Source: Gordonia tangerina (lineage in GTDB: Bacteria > Actinomycetota > Actinomycetes > Mycobacteriales > Mycobacteriaceae). Taken from it: DNA of 64,000 nucleotides. The stretch is from assembly GCF_021556435.1 (NCBI RefSeq), contig NZ_JAKGCU010000006.1, positions 62,001 through 126,000 of the forward strand, read 5' to 3'. The translations under genes and the position numbers were made by a program. This document shows, in pieces, positions 9,990-18,900 of this stretch (position 1 is the stretch's first letter; every line of letters starts with the position of its first letter). The notes beneath the pieces were generated by a model. That model had not been told where the DNA came from. It ran no database searches and saw only the letters and a list, made by a program, of their open reading frames with translations.

Positions 9990-10712
9990 TTAGACGACGG
10001 CCGTGCCCACCAGTCGCCCGATCGCGAAGGTCACGATCATCGCGATCGCGCCACCGATCACCACCCGCACCATCGGACGCCACGGACGCGAGCCGCCCAG
10101 CGTCGCGCCCGTCGCGCCGGTCAGTGCCAACGCCACCAGTACGGCCACGAAGGCGACCGGGATGCGCCAGGACGGTGTGGGCACGAGGATCGCGATCAGG
10201 GGTAGTAAGGCGCCGATGGTGAACGAGATCGCCGACGACGCGGCGGCCTGCCACGGGTTGGTCAGCTCGTGAGGATCGATGCCCAACTCGACCTCGGCGT
10301 GGGCTTCGAAGGCGTCGTTCTCGGTGAGCTCGGAGGCGACGCGGCTCGCGGTCTCGTGGCTCAGGCCCTTGGCCTCGTACAGTCCGACGAGCTCGTCGAA
10401 CTCCTCGTCGGGTTGCTCGGCGAGCTCGCGACGCTCCTTGGCCAGCAACGTCTCCTCGCTGTCGCGCTGGGTGCTCACCGAGACGTACTCGCCGAGCGCC
10501 ATCGACACCGCGCCCGCAGCCAGGCCGGCAACGCCGGCGGTGAAGATGGCGCCCCGGTCGGCGGTGGCGGCGGCGACACCCACCACGATGCCTGCGGTGG
10601 ACACGATGCCGTCATTGGCGCCCAGGACGCCTGCCCGCAGCCAGTTGAGCCGGTTGGCCAGCGATCCGCGGTGGGGCTCGTTGCGGTGCTGATGCTCGTG
10701 GTCGACGGTCAT
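9990..10712 (-). CDS. VIT/CCC1-family iron or manganese transporter
   Basis: A 240-residue membrane protein of the vacuolar iron transporter family. The N-terminal signature LRAGVLGANDGIVSTAGIVVG is the family hallmark, followed by TM segments around residues 55-75, a charged cytosolic helical loop (about 85-150) rich in Glu, which in this family binds metal, and three C-terminal TM segments ending at VGTAVV. Members move Fe(II) or Mn(II) out of the cytosol by proton antiport. The gene precedes dps on the minus strand, and a candidate IdeR/DtxR box lies 37 nt upstream of the ATG. Together these suggest an iron-overload response unit. Confidence 0.88.
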   Translation of the reverse strand: MTVDHEHQHRNEPHRGSLANRLNWLRAGVLGANDGIVSTAGIVVGVAAATADRGAIFTAGVAGLAAGAVSMALGEYVSVSTQRDSEETLLAKERRELAEQPDEEFDELVGLYEAKGLSHETASRVASELTENDAFEAHAEVELGIDPHELTNPWQAAASSAISFTIGALLPLIAILVPTPSWRIPVAFVAVLVALALTGATGATLGGSRPWRPMVRVVIGGAIAMIVTFAIGRLVGTAVV

Positions 10713-10748
10713 GGGTCAACTCAACTGGCGCAGGACGATTCACGCAAG

Positions 10749-10767
10749 CAAGGCAAAGGTTGCCTCA
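10749..10767. promoter_or_regulatory. Candidate IdeR/DtxR iron box upstream of the VIT gene
   Basis: A 19-bp palindrome, CAAGGCAAAGGTTGCCTCA, resembles the DtxR/IdeR consensus (AGG ... CCT arms around an AT-rich centre) but deviates at several positions. It lies 37 nt upstream of the VIT-family ATG. The match is by eye. Confidence 0.4.
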
Positions 10768-10780
10768 GCATGGCCACCCG

Positions 10781-10822
10781 CTCCCTGAGGAGCGAGCTTG
10801 CGAGTGTCACGAAGTGCGGCCC
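10781..10822. repeat. Dispersed repeat family B copy
   Basis: The core GAGGAGCGAGCTTGCGAGTG, followed by TCACGAAG, resembles the copies at 664-733 and 50331-50364. It lies between the VIT gene and vapB. Confidence 0.65.
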
Positions 10823-10843
10823 TACCTGCAGTGATGCAAGAAC

Positions 10844-10857
10844 GCATGTTAACATGC
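10844..10857. promoter_or_regulatory. vapBC operator palindrome overlapping its -10 box
   Basis: GCATGTTAACATGC is a perfect 14-bp palindrome. It contains TAACAT (10850-10855), a -10-type box 6 nt before the vapB ATG. A bound antitoxin complex would block the promoter, as expected for autoregulated VapBC modules. Confidence 0.6.
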
Positions 10858-10861
10858 ACAC

Positions 10862-11107
10862 ATGCCCAAAACCGTGCAGATTCGTGACATCGACGACGAT
10901 GTGTACGCCGCGCTGTCACGTCGCGCCGCGGAGGAGGGGGTCAGTGTGCCGGAGTTGCTCCGACGTGAGGCCACCCGCATGGCGTCACGTCCGTCGGTGG
11001 CCGAATGGCTGCGCCGCACCGCGCGGCGCCCATCGCAGATCTCGACCGCAGAAGCGTTGGATGCGCTCGACAACTGGCGGGGGCAGTGGCCGGATGCTCG
11101 TCGTTGA
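10862..11107 (+). CDS. VapB/FitA-type ribbon-helix-helix antitoxin
   Basis: An 81-residue protein starting MPKTVQIRDIDDDVYAALSRRAAEEGVSVPE, the typical FitA/VapB ribbon-helix-helix DNA-binding domain: one beta strand then two helices. The C-terminal 30 residues, with SQISTAEALDALDNWR, are the likely toxin-wrapping segment. It should neutralise the downstream PIN toxin and repress the operon through the palindrome just upstream. The start is probably leaderless. The toxin ATG lies 14 nt before this stop codon, a translational-coupling overlap common to such pairs. Confidence 0.88.
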   Translation: MPKTVQIRDIDDDVYAALSRRAAEEGVSVPELLRREATRMASRPSVAEWLRRTARRPSQISTAEALDALDNWRGQWPDARR

Positions 11108-11504
11108 CGCGTCGTGCCTGTTCGAGGTGGTCGCCGATACCCCACGGGCCGACGACATCCGCGCACGCCTCGCGTCGGACACCGATCATGCCGCTCCCGA
11201 GGTGATCGATGTTGAGGTGCTCGGAGTCATTCGCGCGCAATATCTTCGAGGACGACTCGACGAGACGGCGGCCGCGTTGGCGGTCGACGACCTTCGGGAC
11301 TGGCCGGGTGACCGGCACTCACATCGGTGGATGCTCGACAGGGTGTGGGAGCTGCGCGATTCGGTTCGCGGCTGGGATGCGTTCTACGTCACGCTCGCGG
11401 AGGCCATGGACGCCACGCTCCTCACGATGGACGCCCGCCTGGCACGAGCGCACGGACCACGGTGCGCAATCGAGGTGCTCGGCGGCGAGCCGCGCCAAAC
11501 GTGA
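11094..11504 (+). CDS. VapC-type PIN-domain ribonuclease toxin
   Basis: A 136-residue PIN-domain protein. The acidic metal-binding residues are visible: Asp5 in VVDAS, Glu41 in DVEVLGV, Asp95 in GWDAFYVTLAEA and Asp113 in LLTMDARL. VapC toxins cleave tRNA or rRNA with Mg2+ and arrest growth when the antitoxin is degraded; the RNA target cannot be read from sequence. The ATG at 11094 overlaps the antitoxin gene and gives a standard PIN N-terminus. All four acidic residues are present, so the toxin looks intact. Confidence 0.9.
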   Translation: MLVVDASCLFEVVADTPRADDIRARLASDTDHAAPEVIDVEVLGVIRAQYLRGRLDETAAALAVDDLRDWPGDRHSHRWMLDRVWELRDSVRGWDAFYVTLAEAMDATLLTMDARLARAHGPRCAIEVLGGEPRQT

Positions 11505-11507
11505 CTG

Positions 11508-12398
11508 TCAGAACACCTTCAGCCCCAACCGCCGTCGTAACCGCATGTCGAGCACATAGGTGAACAGCATGCCCCGCATGAGTCGGCCGGTCGCAGGATC
11601 GAGCGCGCGGGCCACGCGCAGCGTCCGTGCATAGAGCCGCTCATCGCCGGGGCCCCATCGCCACTGCATCATGTCGCGGAACTCGGGTGGCAGCCCCGCA
11701 TTGATCAGGTAGTTCATCGGCCGGCCGAGTACTTTGTGCGCCACCGTGCCCGCGGTGCCGAAGCGATGGCGCAGGAACGACAGATCCGAGAGTTGTTGGA
11801 GCAGATCGCGCACCGGTGGGTCGATGGCCATGTCGCCGAGCTGATCGTCCCAGTACTCCTGCAATTGCCGGTAACTCGACGGCCACTGGTCGGGCCGGAC
11901 GTTGAGGGTGGTGCCCAGCCACCGGGCGTCGGCGATGATGCGTTCCTTCTCTGCCACGGTGAGGCGGCCGTAGAGCAGCTCGTACTGGTCGATGAAGTAC
12001 TTGAGTAGACAGATCGCCACCCACAGTTGGAGCCGGGAGTCGTTGGCGCTGTATCGGACCGGACTCTCGGCAGTGGAGTACACCAGATCATGCACTCGCT
12101 TCAGCTCGTCATGGACGTAGCGCCGGTCCTCGTCGTCGCCGAGCAGGGCGACGGCCAGGAAGGTGCCGGTGGTCCGGCTGCGCTTGATCGGGTGCTTGAC
12201 CGCGCTGCCCGAATCCACACGGCTCTCCACCACGCCGTACCCGACCCTGGGGTTCGCCAGCTGCATGATGACATTGGCGCCGGCGATCGTGGGGCCCAGT
12301 CCTGTCACCAAGTCGCCGGTGCGGCGGATGCGGCGACGGTGCCGGGATGCACGGACATCCGCGACATGTGCGTGCTGGTAGTGGTCGACGGTGGCCAT
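11508..12398 (-). CDS. DUF2236/MpaB-family oxygenase
   Basis: A 296-residue protein of the MpaB/latex-clearing-protein oxygenase family (DUF2236), which bind heme b. Family-typical features are the early GLGPTIAGANVIMQLANPRVG, a central KRSRTTGTFLAVALLG segment and a following HDELKRVH, which should include heme-pocket Arg and His residues. It lacks a signal peptide and is shorter than secreted rubber oxygenases, so it is more likely a cytoplasmic or peripheral MpaB homologue than an Lcp; the substrate is unknown. The gene is convergent with vapC, 3 nt from its stop codon. A perfect 13-bp inverted repeat sits 24 nt upstream of its ATG. Confidence 0.82.
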   Translation of the reverse strand: MATVDHYQHAHVADVRASRHRRRIRRTGDLVTGLGPTIAGANVIMQLANPRVGYGVVESRVDSGSAVKHPIKRSRTTGTFLAVALLGDDEDRRYVHDELKRVHDLVYSTAESPVRYSANDSRLQLWVAICLLKYFIDQYELLYGRLTVAEKERIIADARWLGTTLNVRPDQWPSSYRQLQEYWDDQLGDMAIDPPVRDLLQQLSDLSFLRHRFGTAGTVAHKVLGRPMNYLINAGLPPEFRDMMQWRWGPGDERLYARTLRVARALDPATGRLMRGMLFTYVLDMRLRRRLGLKVF

Positions 12399-12422
12399 GC
12401 CCCATCATGGGCACCGACGACG

Positions 12423-12451
12423 CGGTTTGTGCCGAAAATCGGCACAAACCG
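12423..12451. promoter_or_regulatory. Perfect palindrome, operator or terminator, upstream of the MpaB-like gene
   Basis: CGGTTTGTGCCGA (12423-12435) and its exact reverse complement (12439-12451) are separated by AAA. It lies 24 nt upstream of the DUF2236 ATG and 187 nt past the embB1 stop. The position favours an operator; the short loop would also allow a hairpin ending embB1 transcripts. Confidence 0.55.
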
Positions 12452-12486
12452 TAGCTTTCCGTAGGCGTAACCGTGATGCGCCGGCG

Positions 12487-12633
12487 GGTCTCGATACGGC
12501 CCTCGCCCAGCGGCTCGTGCCTACTCGACCAGCGGTTGGGGCGTCCTGCTGATCGAGTAGCCGCGAACGAAGTGAGTGGCGTACCTCCTGCTGATCGAGT
12601 AGCCGCGAACGAAGTGAGTGGCGTATCGAGATC
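12487..12633. repeat. Cluster of three dispersed repeat family A copies
   Basis: One inverted copy (12487-12533, GGTCTCGATAC ... CTACTCGACCAGC) is followed by two direct copies spaced 42 nt apart (12548-12584 and 12590-12633), which begin GCTGATCGAGTAG. The last is nearly identical to the unit inside pks13 at 2531-2575. It directly follows the embB1 stop at 12639. Confidence 0.85.
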
Positions 12634-12638
12634 GACCG

Positions 12639-15600
12639 TCAGTAACCACTCGACCGCATCGGCGCCGGGTCGTACAGTCCCGAGCGGCGCGCCGTACCGA
12701 GGTCGAGTTCGGCCGGCGGTGCCGGGGCGATCTCGGTGAATCGTTGCAGGCCGCCCCAGTCGCGACCCCAGTTGTTGCGCAGGTAGGTCGGCAGCAGGGT
12801 CGGTTTGAGCATCGCCTCGGTGATGCCCAGCGGTCCGCCGGCCTTGCCCGACATCCAGGTCTGGCTGTTCTTCCGGGTGGCCTCGGCGTCGGGCATGATC
12901 CGCCACTGCGGCACCTCGAGCACACCGTCGGACACCGCCATCGGCTGCTGACAGGGGAACACGAACCCTGGAAGCCAGTCGATGAACACCGGATCGGTGG
13001 TGCCCACGACGTCGTTGAGCGTCTGCAAGGTGGTGACGCGCGGCGGCGTGATGGCCACCCACTCCGACGGGGCGCCGGCGGTGTCGCGCACCTCAACGCG
13101 CACCACATCCGCGCGCGGTGGGGCATCGGCGAGCGGGTAACGCAGGTTGCGCCAGATGGGTACCTCGCCGATGTCGATCGGCGACATCATCCCCACCGGA
13201 GTCACCGAGCCATCCACCTCGGTACGACCGAATTGCACGTTCACCTGCTGCCCCGCGTGCTGCACACCCAGGCCGTCGACGGCCTCCACCGAACCGGCGG
13301 CAGCGATCGTCAGCAGCGGGGCGTCGGCGCTGCGGGCCGGGAGTTGGTACCAGTCGGTGGTCAGTGATCCGGTGCCGGTGGGCGAACCATAGCTGCCCAG
13401 CACCGGGGTGTTGGCCGGGTTCAGACCGAACGGCAGGCTCACGGTGGAGCCGTTGACGCCGCGGACGCCTTGACCACCCTCCGTGCCGCCCTGCGCGGAT
13501 TCGCTGGTCTCGGTGGATTCGTCGGCGCCGGCCCCGGTCTGGGCCGTGTTCTGTGCTGACGTCGTTGCGGTGTCGGCGTCCTCGGTGGAATCGACCGACA
13601 GGCGGTTGGGGACGCCGTTCGGGGTGAAGCCGGGCGGGTTGGTCGAGCCGGCGAGCGCCGCCGAGATATCCGGCGCCGCGCGACCGTCCACGGCCGCCGG
13701 GAGCAACAACCCGGTGTTCGGGTCTGCCTCCACCAGCACGTCGTTGGCCAGGGCGCACTCGTTGCCGGTCAACGCCCGCGCGTTGGATTTCAGCCACGAC
13801 CAACTGTCGCGTTGTTCGTAGGCGCCCTTGACGAAGGACAGGACCATGAATATCACCATGAACGCCGAGATCACCGGTAGGGGTGAGAACTTCAGCTTCG
13901 ACAACCATCCGGAGCCGCCGCGGGTGCGGGTCGACTCGTCGACGTAGTCGTCGCGGAAGTGGTACCACAGACCGACCAACGCGGTCACCACCGCGATCAC
14001 CAGGATGGCCCAGCCCACCTTGATCCCGGCGATCGACGGTGGCCGATCCCACCACGGCACACCGAAACTGCCGACAAACCACCAGCCGTTGGTTCCGGTG
14101 AACGAGATCGCGGTGACCGCGAGGACTGCGGCGGCGAAGAAGGTGCGGTTGCGGCGTGACCGGAGTATTGCCGGTGCCATCATTGCGCCGGCCGCCGCGG
14201 CCAGACCGGCCGCGATGCCGGCGTACACACCGAAGTGGTGGGTCCATTTGGTGGGGGTGAACGCGATGAAGAACATGGTGCCCAGCGTCACTGCGATGAG
14301 TCGCCAGATCGGTGCGCGGGCAACACCGTTGGGGTGCTCGCGGCGCAGTAGCCGCAGCAACACCACCACCAGGCACAAGATCATTATCAGCACACCGAAT
14401 CGGCGGGCGAGCGTGCCGTCGGCGGTCGGCAGTATCAGGTAGTAGTAGCGCACCGGCTCCGACCACCACTCCAGCGTGGGCCCGACGTCGGAGGCGACCT
14501 TGTTGCCCGCGATCAGCGGGGCCAGTGGCTGGTCGAAGAAGATCTGGTACAGCACCGCGGTACCGGCGGCCAGGATCGGTGCGATCATCGCGAGCAGTCC
14601 GTCGCGCCGACGTCTCGTCACCAATGTCTTGATGACCGGCCGGATTCCGGCGAGCAACGCCGCGACGGCCATCAGGCCACCCGGCGCGAGCGCGAGGGTG
14701 AACGCGGCGGTCACCACGGCGACGGCATAGGGCAGCAGTCGCCGGGTGGCGATGGCGCGTTCCACACAGCACCAGGTGAGCAGCGCGCCGACGGCCTCGG
14801 CCGGTTCGGGCCGCAGACCGTTGTTGTAGGGCAACCAGATCGCCAGGAACACGAACGCGGCCGACCACACCGCGGGGGTGCTGTTGCGCACTGCCCGCCC
14901 GAGTCGCGGGATCACCTCTCGGCTGATCAACCACCAGCCGAGCAGCCCGAGCAGGAATGCCGGCAACCGCATCCACGGCGCGGCGAGGCTCACATGGGTC
15001 ATCGCCGCGATGACCTGGAAGTGCCATCCGAACGGATCCTGCGGGACGCCGAAGTATCGGAAGTAGTTGTCGGCGTATCCCGCTTCGCCGGCGATGCGGC
15101 CGACGGTGAAGTTGTAGCCGTCGTCGGAGGTGTTGGCGCCGCCGATCCACCAGAACGCCAGGATCGCGAACACCGCGATGTCCGGACCGCGGATGGTCCA
15201 CCAGCCCGATGGCAGGAACCGCTTGTGGCTGCGGCCGTCGGCCCGGTCGAGGATGCCCAGCGCGATCAGCGACAGGATCGTCATCAGGATGCCGAGGACG
15301 ATCACTGCGACCTTGAGCGGCGCCGGAGTGCTGACGTAGCGCGTGTCGATGGTGGCGTGCAGCGACAGTCCCTCGCGCGATGCCGTCGCCGGAAGATCGG
15401 TGTAGACGCCGACGATCTGCGGGCGCAACTCGTGGTCGGGGACGGAGAAGGTGTGTTGGCCGTCGCCGGTGACGTTGTCGATGCGGGCGTTGACCCCGTC
15501 GCCATCGGCGTGGAACACGATGTGGCAGTTCGGATTCGCCTGCGCCGCGGCGCGTGGCGTGTTGAGGATCACGACGTCACGGTCGGTGACGAGCAGCGCG

Positions 15601-15956
15601 TCCTGTGTGGCCCGGATCATCAGGGCCCGCGCCGCCGCATCCTGCCCGCCGGCCGGGATGGTGGACAGCAGCATCCCGCCGGTGTCGGGCAGGTCGGACG
15701 CCAGTGCGCACGGCACGGTCACGTCCATGTCGATGGGTACATACGACACCAGCGGGGCGGCGACGTCACCGACCTGCTCTCCCTGCGGCCAGTTCAGTTC
15801 CGCGGTGGACTGATTCACCGGGAGCAGCGGGGTGACGAGCGCCATGAGGAAACCGAGCAGACCGGCCACCACCGCGACGATCCGGGCGGTCCGGTGATCG
15901 ATGCGCGGTGCACGGGTGCCGGTCGACGGCGCGTCGGTCGTCGGTGTGTCAGTCAT
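12639..15956 (-). CDS. embB: EmbB-type arabinosyltransferase, first copy
   Basis: A 1105-residue GT-C glycosyltransferase with an N-terminal TM helix (about 25-46), an extracytoplasmic domain, then about a dozen TM segments from 212 to 750 and a C-terminal carbohydrate-binding domain. The catalytic Asp pair is Asp278-Asp279 in NTSDDGYNF. EmbB transfers arabinofuranose from decaprenyl-phospho-arabinose onto arabinogalactan in the periplasm. Assignment to EmbB follows from YYYLILPTADGTLARRFG and FTPTKWTHHFG. Met319 in AAMTHVS aligns with the ethambutol-resistance Met306 of M. tuberculosis EmbB. The ATG at 15956 overlaps the embA1 stop by 8 nt (ATGACTGA); the upstream in-frame codons lie inside embA1. 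A Ser/Thr/Glu-rich insert lies before the C-terminal domain. Confidence 0.93.
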   Translation of the reverse strand: MTDTPTTDAPSTGTRAPRIDHRTARIVAVVAGLLGFLMALVTPLLPVNQSTAELNWPQGEQVGDVAAPLVSYVPIDMDVTVPCALASDLPDTGGMLLSTIPAGGQDAAARALMIRATQDALLVTDRDVVILNTPRAAAQANPNCHIVFHADGDGVNARIDNVTGDGQHTFSVPDHELRPQIVGVYTDLPATASREGLSLHATIDTRYVSTPAPLKVAVIVLGILMTILSLIALGILDRADGRSHKRFLPSGWWTIRGPDIAVFAILAFWWIGGANTSDDGYNFTVGRIAGEAGYADNYFRYFGVPQDPFGWHFQVIAAMTHVSLAAPWMRLPAFLLGLLGWWLISREVIPRLGRAVRNSTPAVWSAAFVFLAIWLPYNNGLRPEPAEAVGALLTWCCVERAIATRRLLPYAVAVVTAAFTLALAPGGLMAVAALLAGIRPVIKTLVTRRRRDGLLAMIAPILAAGTAVLYQIFFDQPLAPLIAGNKVASDVGPTLEWWSEPVRYYYLILPTADGTLARRFGVLIMILCLVVVLLRLLRREHPNGVARAPIWRLIAVTLGTMFFIAFTPTKWTHHFGVYAGIAAGLAAAAGAMMAPAILRSRRNRTFFAAAVLAVTAISFTGTNGWWFVGSFGVPWWDRPPSIAGIKVGWAILVIAVVTALVGLWYHFRDDYVDESTRTRGGSGWLSKLKFSPLPVISAFMVIFMVLSFVKGAYEQRDSWSWLKSNARALTGNECALANDVLVEADPNTGLLLPAAVDGRAAPDISAALAGSTNPPGFTPNGVPNRLSVDSTEDADTATTSAQNTAQTGAGADESTETSESAQGGTEGGQGVRGVNGSTVSLPFGLNPANTPVLGSYGSPTGTGSLTTDWYQLPARSADAPLLTIAAAGSVEAVDGLGVQHAGQQVNVQFGRTEVDGSVTPVGMMSPIDIGEVPIWRNLRYPLADAPPRADVVRVEVRDTAGAPSEWVAITPPRVTTLQTLNDVVGTTDPVFIDWLPGFVFPCQQPMAVSDGVLEVPQWRIMPDAEATRKNSQTWMSGKAGGPLGITEAMLKPTLLPTYLRNNWGRDWGGLQRFTEIAPAPPAELDLGTARRSGLYDPAPMRSSGY

Positions 15957-18900
15957 CGGATTGCGGCTCCACCCTGATCGAACCGGTGCGCGACCAGCCC
16001 CATTGCGTCGATTGCGTTGTGTCGAGCCGGACGTCGGCGGCCCCCGGGACCAGCGGCGTGAGCCGTTCCAGCGCACCCCATTCCCGCGTCCAGTCGTCCT
16101 TCAAGTACGTCGGCACAGCCTGCGCCGATGTCGTCGACTCGGAGATCGAGAGCAGGCCGCCGTCGGCGCCTGCCTGCCACGTCTTCGACTGCGAGTTGGT
16201 CAGCGGATAGTCGCCCATGATGCGCCACTGCGGTACCTCGGCGACTCCGTTGGCGATGTGCAGCGGGCGCTGGCACGGGAAGTGGGCTGCGACGATGAAG
16301 TCGATCAGCGTGGGTGCCCGCGACCCGACGACCCGCTGCAGGGTTTGTAGCCGCGGCGCGCGGGGCGGGGTGACGGCGATGAACTGGTCGCGGCCCAGAT
16401 TGTTGTCGGCGAGTTCGAGTCGCATCGCGGTGGCCCGCGGCGGAGCGGCACTCATCGGGACCCGCAGGTTGCGCCACGGACGATTGGTGATGACCGGGCC
16501 CGGGTCGATCGGCAAGACGTCGGGGCCCACCTGGACGAACTCACCATTGGGTCCAGGTCGCCCGAACTGCACCACCAGCTTCTGTCCGAACACACGGACC
16601 CCGAAGGTGTCGATCGTGGACACCGCTCCGGCGACGCTGAACACCAGCAGCGGCGACACCGCTCGTACCGCCGGCAGCTCGTACCAGCCGGTGGTCATCT
16701 GGGCCTGACCCGGATAGCCGAAGCTCCCCAGGACGGGTGTGGTGGCCGGGTCCAGGCCGTAGGGCAATGCCGCAGTGGACCCGTTGACCGTCCGGGGGCC
16801 CTGCCCGCCGGTGGTCCCGGCACCGAGGCCGCCGGTGATCGCGAAGGGGCGCGAGAAACTGGCCGATACGTTCATCTGGCCGGGGCGCTGATTACCCGGA
16901 TCGGGCAGGAGGTCGTTCGGGATGCCGTTCGGGGTGAATCCGACCGGATCGGAGCCGGTCAACGCCTCGGTAATCGACTGCCCGTTCGCCGGCGTCAGCA
17001 TGCCGGAGTTGGGGTCCGGCTCCACCAGGACCTTCTCCGACATGCCGCAGCTGTTGCCGCGGAGGGCGTCGATGTTCTCGGCGAGCACGGTGGTCGCCGG
17101 ATACCGGGTGACGGCGGCCTTGGCGAACACCAGCACCTCGGCGATGACCATCAGGCCGGCGACCACCGCGATCGGCGACGACGCCAAGAACAGCCGACGA
17201 CGGTCGGCGCGACTCTGGTCACGTCCCTCACCGGCGTGCGCGAGCCCCTTGTTCTCCACGTAGTCCAGCCGCAGGTGCTGCCACACCGCGACCGCGGCCG
17301 CGACGACCGCCAGGACCAAGAACATCGTCGACACCGGCCGGCCGGCCAGCACAGGGGCGCGGTCGAACCAGGAGATGCCGTATTCGTAGGCGAACGGCCA
17401 CGAGTTGTAGCCGGCGGTCGCCGCGGCGAGGGCGAACAACAGGCCGGAGATGAACACCGTCAGGTTGCGGGCAGACCGCGCCGCCGACTGCGCGACCGCC
17501 AGGGTGGCCGTCGCCGCCAGCGCGGCGGCGAGCCCGGCGAAGATGCCGAATTGGATGGTCCACTTGGTCGGGGTGAACGCCAGCAACAGCAGGGTGACGC
17601 CTACGGCGCCGACGAGACGCCACGCCGGGCCGGGGTCGACTCCGCGGATGCGGGTACGGCGCAGCAGGACGGCGACGGTCACGATCAGCGCAGCAAGCAG
17701 GAGCAGGACCGGCACCCGGCGGGTGAGTGTGCCGTCGTCGGTGGTGACGGAGATGAAGTAGTAGCGCAGGTACTCCTGATGCCAGCTGATCACCGGCCCC
17801 ACCTGGTAGCGGATCTTCATCGCCTCCACGACAGTGGCCAGCGTCTGGTCGCGGAACACCACGATCAGCACCAGCAACCCGGCGGCGGCCATCGGTGCCA
17901 GCAGGGCGAGGGTGCCCGCCTCGCGGCGGCGGTCGAGCAGGATGTGCAGCAGCGGGCGCGCGGATACCAGCAGGATGGCGACTGCGATCACGCCGTGCGG
18001 GGCCAGTGCCAAGGTGAAGCCGGCGGCGATGGCCGCCAGCGCGGCCGGCAGCAGCCGTCGGGTCGCGATGGCCTGCTCGGCGGCCCACCAGGTGAGCACG
18101 GACCCGAGCACGATCATCGTCTCGCTGCGCAAACCGCTGTTGAACGGCAGCCAGAACGCGAGAAAGACCAACGCGGCAGCCCAAATCGCCCAGCCACTGC
18201 GGCGCACCGCCGCGCCGAGCCGGGGCAGCAGGACTCGACTGAGCACGAACCACGACGCCAGGCCCGCCAGCAGCGGCGGAAGATGCATCCACAACAATGA
18301 CGGTGAGATGGCCGACCAGTGGGCCAGGAAGCTGTAGTACCAGTCGAACGGCGCCTCGGGGATGCCGTACCAGCGGTAATAGTTCGCGAGGTAGCCCGAG
18401 GCGTCGGCGGTACGGCCCATGTTGAGGATGTAACCGTCATCGGCGGTGCCGGCGCCGAGCACCGTCCACACCATCAGCACGCCGGTGACCACGATGTCGG
18501 CAGGGCTGGGAACCGCGATGCGCCATCGTGGGCGGGTGCGCACGCCGATCCGTCGGTGATATCCGTGGACGCGGTCGAGCACTCCGAGCGCGATCAACGC
18601 CACCAGCACCGCGATCACCGCGAGCACCATCACGATCAGCTTCAGGGTCGTCGGCGAGCTGACGTAGCGGTTGTCGATCTGCACCTGCACCCGCAACCCG
18701 TCCTGAGCTGCGGCGGTGACTTCCGCGGTGGGGAGATCGGAGAAGATGCCGTCGACCTGCGGACGTTTGTCCGGCGCCAGCACGGTGGGCTCACCCAGCC
18801 CCACGAACTGGGCGCCGGGCCCCGACGGCTCGGAGAAGATACGGAGATCACTGCATTGCGACAGTTGATCGCGGGGTGCGCTCGCCGCCAGGGAGTTACG

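Noticed and set aside
11508..12398. Rubber oxygenase Lcp
   Set aside because: The DUF2236 protein is about 100 residues shorter than Lcp and lacks a secretion signal.
9990..12633. An integrated mobile element spanning the accessory pocket
   Set aside because: No integrase, transposase or terminal inverted repeats; only short dispersed repeats flank it.
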